From Trichomonas vaginalis G3 (taxonomy: Eukaryota; Parabasalia; Trichomonadida; Trichomonadidae): a stretch of 64,000 nucleotides of DNA. The position numbers and the translations under genes are program-made. The stretch is from positions 21,482,082-21,546,081 of the forward strand of contig NC_067207.1 in assembly GCF_026262505.1 (NCBI RefSeq), in the 5' to 3' direction. Position 1 is the first letter of the stretch. Every line of letters begins with the position of its first letter. Positions 63,814 to 64,000 of this stretch are shown one piece after another. The notes under the pieces were generated by a model that made no database searches, was not told the origin of the DNA, and saw only the letters and a program-made list of their open reading frames with translations.

Positions 63814-64000
63814 CTAATGATTATTTGAATTTATGAAATCAATTATTTGATTCATTCTTTCTTCAATAATTTCTATTCTTTTTGTTAAATCATCTATTTT
63901 CATTAATGAGGTGATTCTTGATTGAGGAATAGATTTTAAACTAACAACACCTTTTATTTTTGAAATTTTGAATCCATGACCCTCCGGGTCTTGGACTCTG
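63814..64000 (-). CDS. C-terminal end of a gene leaving the window (61 aa visible)
   Basis: Open frame from the window edge to TAG at 63814-63816. It encodes a basic stretch (GFKISKIKGVVSLKSI) followed by a short coiled coil (KIDDLTKRIEIIEERMNQII). It converges with the 63170-63757 gene, 56 bp away. The family cannot be judged from the fragment. Confidence 0.45.
   Translation of the reverse strand, partial: RVQDPEGHGFKISKIKGVVSLKSIPQSRITSLMKIDDLTKRIEIIEERMNQIIDFINSNNH

Overview
The window looks like a repeat-rich piece of a trichomonad nuclear genome, most likely Trichomonas vaginalis or a close relative. The evidence is AT-rich DNA, a GP63-like (M8) metalloprotease, Mutator-like elements, a Maverick/Polinton fragment carrying a Dam-type adenine methylase, compact intron-poor genes, and an initiator-like TCATT just before some start codons. 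No database search was possible, so names rest on motifs visible in the sequence.

Layout. (1) 1-5163 and 15343-54335 are one tandem array. The repeat is about 4.58 kb (4.82 kb when an internal 121-bp repeat is present in four copies) and consists of a 2.17-kb Mutator-like element (MULE; transposase on +) followed by a 2.4-kb segment with a GP63-like protease gene (on -). Ten MULE copies and nine protease copies are visible. Each internal MULE copy has about 33-bp terminal inverted repeats and sits between two identical 10-bp copies of GATAGGAAAA, a typical MULE target-site duplication. The last MULE (51928-54335) is different: its right terminal repeat abuts unrelated DNA at the exact tip. 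(2) 5164-5263 is a 100-N gap. (3) 5264-12488 is a decayed Maverick/Polinton segment: polymerase N-terminus, integrase, phage-tail-fibre-like protein, small capsid-like or unknown proteins, and a Dam-like N6-adenine methyltransferase. (4) 12489-12929 is its repeat-rich flank, and 12930-13800 is a 250-bp tandem repeat in which every unit holds four long hairpins. (5) 14282-15213 is an IS481/IS3-like DDE transposase with a frameshift. (6) 54336-64000 is ordinary, gene-sparse host DNA: an acidic-protein relic, a multi-RRM (PABP-like) protein, a beta-helix (Pmp-like) relic, a 120-bp MITE with TTAA target duplications, a WD40 protein, a duplicated-module protein of unknown function, and the 3' end of a gene leaving the window.

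How it fits together. The array couples a transposon and a secreted or surface-type protease in a strictly alternating order, so every protease gene is bracketed by two complete MULEs. This is the arrangement of a composite (macro) transposon, and it also offers perfect substrates for unequal recombination that would change protease dosage. Copies are almost free of substitutions but several carry one- or two-base indels in homopolymers or dinucleotide runs. This suggests very recent amplification, with some apparent pseudogenes possibly being consensus errors. In nine of ten copies the transposase ends at a TGA where the remaining copy has CGA; the truncated protein still holds the full putative DDE triad.
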